Part shown: in pieces, positions 61,529-64,000 of the stretch | How positions within the stretch are numbered: the first letter of the stretch is position 1 | Layout of the letters: every line of letters begins with the position of its first letter | Program-made: the position numbers and the translations under genes | The notes under the pieces: generated by a model | The model's input: the letters and a program-made list of their open reading frames with translations, nothing else | The model's database searches: none | What the model was told of the DNA's origin: nothing | Assembly (NCBI GenBank): GCA_000799755.1 | Contig: JUHI01000001.1 | Coordinates: 806,001 to 870,000 of the forward strand | Reading direction: 5' to 3' | DNA length: 64,000 nt | DNA from: Martinezella tropici | GTDB lineage: Bacteria; Pseudomonadota; Alphaproteobacteria; Rhizobiales; Rhizobiaceae

Positions 61529-61705
61529 GGCAAACTCGGCTTCGGCTAGAGTGGTCGTCGTCCGAAAAGAATGCATGTTCCGGCGACATCTGGCAAATCG
61601 TCATGAGCTATACGACTGAAATGTCATGCTGCAATCGATATTTGTCATGTGTATTCGAGCCTGCTCTCGCTTATGGCTGGCCGTGAAAGCCATTCGATCG
61701 AGACC

Positions 61706-62605
61706 ATGATGACGGACCAAAGCCTAGCGCAGCCAGCGCCAAACGAACGCCGCTTCCTTTGGCCCGTAATGGCCGTGATCCTGATCCTCAGCTGGAGTTC
61801 CGGCTTCATCGGCATCCGTTATGCCAGCCAGGAGGCGAGCGTCATGCTGGTCCTGTTCTGGCGGACACTTCTGTCGGGCCTGATCCTGCTGCCTTTTGCT
61901 CTGGCGATCGGGCCGAGAATGCGGATGCGCGCAATCGGGCAGCAAATGCTGTTCGGCGTCATGTCGGTTTTCCTCTATCTCGGCGGGTTTGCGCTTGCGA
62001 TCGAACAGCGGGTGCCGACGGGGCTGGTGGCGCTGATTTCCGATCTGCTGCCGCTCGCGATTGCGGCTCTCTCCCAACCGGTCCTGGGGGAGCGGCTGAG
62101 CCGGCGCCAATGGCTGGGAACGGCAATCGCGGTCGCAGGCGTGCTGATCGTATCGCTTGATAGCCTCAGCTTCGGTGCGGCTCCGATCTGGGCCTATGGA
62201 TTGACTGTCGGTTCCATGCTGATCTTTGCCTTCGCATCGGTGCTGCACAAGCGGCAGCGAACAGGGCATATGCCCGTTCATCAAAGCCTCTGCATCCATA
62301 CCCTGACCGCTTCGGTGCTGTTCGGCATCTGCGCGATGATGCAGGGTGATATCGCCCCGCCGATGACGCGGGGCTTCGCGATCGGCGTCATATGGCTGAT
62401 CCTGTTCGCAACCTTCGTCGCCTATTCGGTCTACTATACCAGCCTGCGCCTCTTCCCGGTGGCGCAGGTCAGCGCCGCCATCTATCTCAGCCCGCCCGTG
62501 ACCATGCTATGGGCCTGGGCGCTGTTTTCCGAACCATTGACGACAGCGATGTTCGTCGGATTGGCGGTAACGCTGGTGGGGGTGTGGCTGACATCTCGCA
62601 GATGA
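61706..62605 (+). CDS. EamA-family (DMT) transporter
   Basis: 299 residues and ten hydrophobic segments in two EamA repeats: ILILSWSSGFIGIRYASQEASVMLVLFWRTLLSGLILLPFAL begins the first, WAYGLTVGSMLIFAFASVLHKRQ the second, ending LVGVWLTSRR. It probably exports an amino acid or metabolite. ATG 61706 and 61709 are alternatives and the ribosome-binding site is weak. Confidence 0.9.
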   Translation: MMTDQSLAQPAPNERRFLWPVMAVILILSWSSGFIGIRYASQEASVMLVLFWRTLLSGLILLPFALAIGPRMRMRAIGQQMLFGVMSVFLYLGGFALAIEQRVPTGLVALISDLLPLAIAALSQPVLGERLSRRQWLGTAIAVAGVLIVSLDSLSFGAAPIWAYGLTVGSMLIFAFASVLHKRQRTGHMPVHQSLCIHTLTASVLFGICAMMQGDIAPPMTRGFAIGVIWLILFATFVAYSVYYTSLRLFPVAQVSAAIYLSPPVTMLWAWALFSEPLTTAMFVGLAVTLVGVWLTSRR

Positions 62606-62648
62606 GGCGGCCGACGCAGCTCCTCATAACTGCGATCCGCCCACAACA

Positions 62649-63203
62649 TCAGTCTTTGGCGCCGCTCTTCAACAGTAGGTCGATAAGCTCCTCATCGCCG
62701 CTTTCCCGCGCAATGAAAAGGGCCGTCTTGCCTTTGTCATCCTTGGCATTCGGATCTGCGCCGTGTGCAAGCAGGGCCTCGACCACGTCGGGGCCATTTT
62801 GCTTTTCGCTCGCCTGCATGATCAAAGGCGTTCGGCCATTCTTGTCACGCGCCTCGATCTGAGCGCCCTTTCTGATCAGGACATCCACGGCATCCGGATC
62901 GGTGATGATGTGGAGAATCGTGACGCCGTCTTCGTTCTTCGCATTGATATCGGCTCCATTGGCGAGCAGGAGATCAAGAATTTCTGGCTCGAAATACATG
63001 TCGAGAAGGTGGATGGGTTGGAATTTGTACTGATCGGCTGAAGTCGCTAGAGCCGGATCGCTCGCAAGCATCGTTCTGACTGCCGCGATATCCCCGATAT
63101 GCACGGCATCATGAAATTTCTTGATCAGATTAGCGTCCATTGCCGCCGCCGAACTGAGGGAAAGTCCAAGCGCCGCAATCACGCGCACAAAAAATCGGTA
63201 CAT
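62649..63203 (-). CDS. Exported ankyrin-repeat protein
   Basis: 184 residues. A signal peptide (YRFFVRVIAALGLSLSSAAA) is followed by about four ankyrin repeats: HDAVHIGDIAAVRTMLASDPALA, LLDMYFEPEILDLLLANGADINAKNEDGVTILH, DAVDVLIRKGAQIEARDKNGRTPLIMQA and VVEALLAHGADPNAKDDKGKTALFIA. It resembles single-domain periplasmic ankyrin proteins such as AnkB, implicated in oxidative stress in other bacteria. Start 63203 follows CTGGAGGGGCA. Confidence 0.9.
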   Translation of the reverse strand: MYRFFVRVIAALGLSLSSAAAMDANLIKKFHDAVHIGDIAAVRTMLASDPALATSADQYKFQPIHLLDMYFEPEILDLLLANGADINAKNEDGVTILHIITDPDAVDVLIRKGAQIEARDKNGRTPLIMQASEKQNGPDVVEALLAHGADPNAKDDKGKTALFIARESGDEELIDLLLKSGAKD

Positions 63204-63423
63204 TGCCCCTCCAGCCCCCGCGGCGCAGGGCATTCACATTTGAAATCCAGCAAGATCGCCATCGACAAGACGGCCCGCAACACCAAATAGGGCACCTAAC
63301 TACCACTACAATCTGTCCGCCCTCAGCACGAGCTGTCCGATTGAAATCTCTTGCCTGCAGCGTAAAGCGGACACAATTAAAAGGCATTAGCCTACCGCAC
63401 AATTCACGCAGGAGATGCATATC

Positions 63424-63762
63424 GTGAGCAACAGCTGCCCCGTTCCAACACCGGCCGAGAAACAATATCTGGACATTCAGGACCGAGCCGAACGGGCCAT
63501 GTTGACGACGATCTACAAGGCGATCGAGGACGCCAGCAAACAAGCGGCCGAAGACCTACGATCCATCGGATCGCAGGAGGTCCCGCCTGCATATGAATAC
63601 TTTGCCTCCGTCGCGCACCAGAAGCTTTTCCTTCTGTTGTGCGGAGCCGATCCGGAAACCTTCATGGGCGGCAATCCGGAAATTGCCGCTCACATCCTCG
63701 AAAACGGTCGGAACATATCCCAGCACTATTGGGTCAACGGCGGCGATGAACCCGGCCGATGA
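63424..63762 (+). CDS. Small protein of unknown function
   Basis: 112 residues from GTG 63424, preceded by GCAGGAGATGCATATC; ATG 63415 in frame overlaps the ribosome-binding site and is less likely. Mostly helical, with YLDIQDRAERAMLTTIYKAIEDASKQAAEDLRSIG and a Leu/Cys-rich helix LFLLLCGADPETFMGG. No recognised domain, signal or membrane segment. Confidence 0.6.
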   Translation: MSNSCPVPTPAEKQYLDIQDRAERAMLTTIYKAIEDASKQAAEDLRSIGSQEVPPAYEYFASVAHQKLFLLLCGADPETFMGGNPEIAAHILENGRNISQHYWVNGGDEPGR

Positions 63763-63846
63763 TCTCAGCTTCACGTCATAGGAGAGCGGTCGGGGCTGTT
63801 CTCCGCGCGAGTGAGCAGCCTTGCAAGAGCGCCGTCGGCCTTCAAG

Positions 63847-64000
63847 TCATCGGGCTATCGCCATGCGGCCTATCAGATCCAGCTGCGATACGCTGTATCG
63901 GCGAACCTCCCGGCGGATCGCGAAGCCAAGTTTCCGATACATCGATCGCGCCTTGCCGTTAACACTGGAAACATTGAGGCCGGCGGGGCGGCCGTGATCA
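63847..64000 (-). CDS. GNAT-family N-acetyltransferase (only the C-terminal end is in the window)
   Basis: The last 50 codons of a leftward gene whose start lies beyond the right edge. The residues GLNVSSVNGKARSMYRKLGF are the motif B end of GNAT acetyltransferases (N...A...Y.K.GF), followed by AIRREVRRYSV. The stop is TGA at 63847-63849. The substrate is unknown. Confidence 0.7.
   Translation of the reverse strand, partial: DHGRPAGLNVSSVNGKARSMYRKLGFAIRREVRRYSVSQLDLIGRMAIAR

Noticed and set aside
1..64000. CRISPR arrays, insertion sequences, integrases, phage genes, rRNA operons
   Set aside because: Scanned by eye for evenly spaced direct repeats, transposase motifs and rRNA sequence; none seen. 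Only the short palindromic repeats reported above are repetitive.

Overview
The window looks like a stretch of chromosome from a fast-growing rhizobium (Rhizobium etli / leguminosarum / tropici group). The evidence is the high GC content, a RirA iron regulator directly upstream of a dppABCDF operon, an LpxQ-like lipid A oxidase candidate, a proteobacterial/plant-type GshA, a PdhS/DivJ-like kinase with a CtrA box, an alphaproteobacterial tRNA-His without an encoded G-1, and short palindromic intergenic repeats of the kind scattered through Rhizobium genomes. There is no sign of phage, insertion sequence, integrase, CRISPR array or plasmid functions. Gene density is high and most genes are ordinary core metabolism and regulation.

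Layout. 1-8.4 kb: a truncated LysR gene divergent from an MDR oxidoreductase, an aldo/keto reductase, a HAD hydrolase, tag coupled to a secreted protein, two tandem L,D-transpeptidase paralogs, an LpxQ-like outer-membrane barrel and a small conserved protein. 8.4-16.1 kb: glycolate oxidase operon glcDEF with a divergent LysR gene, a macrodomain hydrolase, and a degenerate S-adenosylhomocysteine hydrolase-like protein preceded by its own LysR gene. 16.4-25.2 kb: Nudix hydrolase, phosphate permease, RsmE, LysE exporter, GshA, a DUF937 protein, a second AKR and an ABC-F ATPase. 25.3-34.3 kb: two dienelactone-hydrolase-like proteins, a DUF1127 protein, a LrhA/LsrB-like LysR, a TetR, a MAPEG protein, guaB with a downstream membrane protein, an alpha/beta hydrolase and an MBL-fold hydrolase. 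34.3-44.5 kb: MFS transporter, ppx-rlmE overlap pair, ECF sigma/anti-sigma pair, TPR protein, a type III polyketide synthase-ICMT methyltransferase-flavoprotein group, and gluconokinase.

44.5-64 kb: dppABCDF and rirA (all leftward), a VOC protein, mmsA with a divergent LysR gene, a low-GC secreted protein, two tiny conserved-looking proteins, tRNA-His, a phasin, a 1209-residue PAS histidine kinase, a GFA protein, a LysR/DMT-transporter divergent pair, an ankyrin protein, a small hypothetical protein and the C-terminal end of a GNAT acetyltransferase cut by the window edge.

The most interesting items are: the type III PKS/ICMT/flavoprotein group (probable phenolic or alkylpyrone lipid pathway); a perfect CtrA-type box (TTAA-N7-TTAA) in front of the large kinase; a perfect palindrome containing TGA-N9-TCA in front of rirA; the AHCY-like protein whose catalytic positions are altered and whose gene is preceded by a 10-bp-arm palindrome; and the roughly 190-residue basic N-terminal extension on the Ppx/GppA phosphatase, which is translationally coupled to rlmE. 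No wholly new defence or mobile system was seen. All functional names rest on reading motifs by eye, without database searches.
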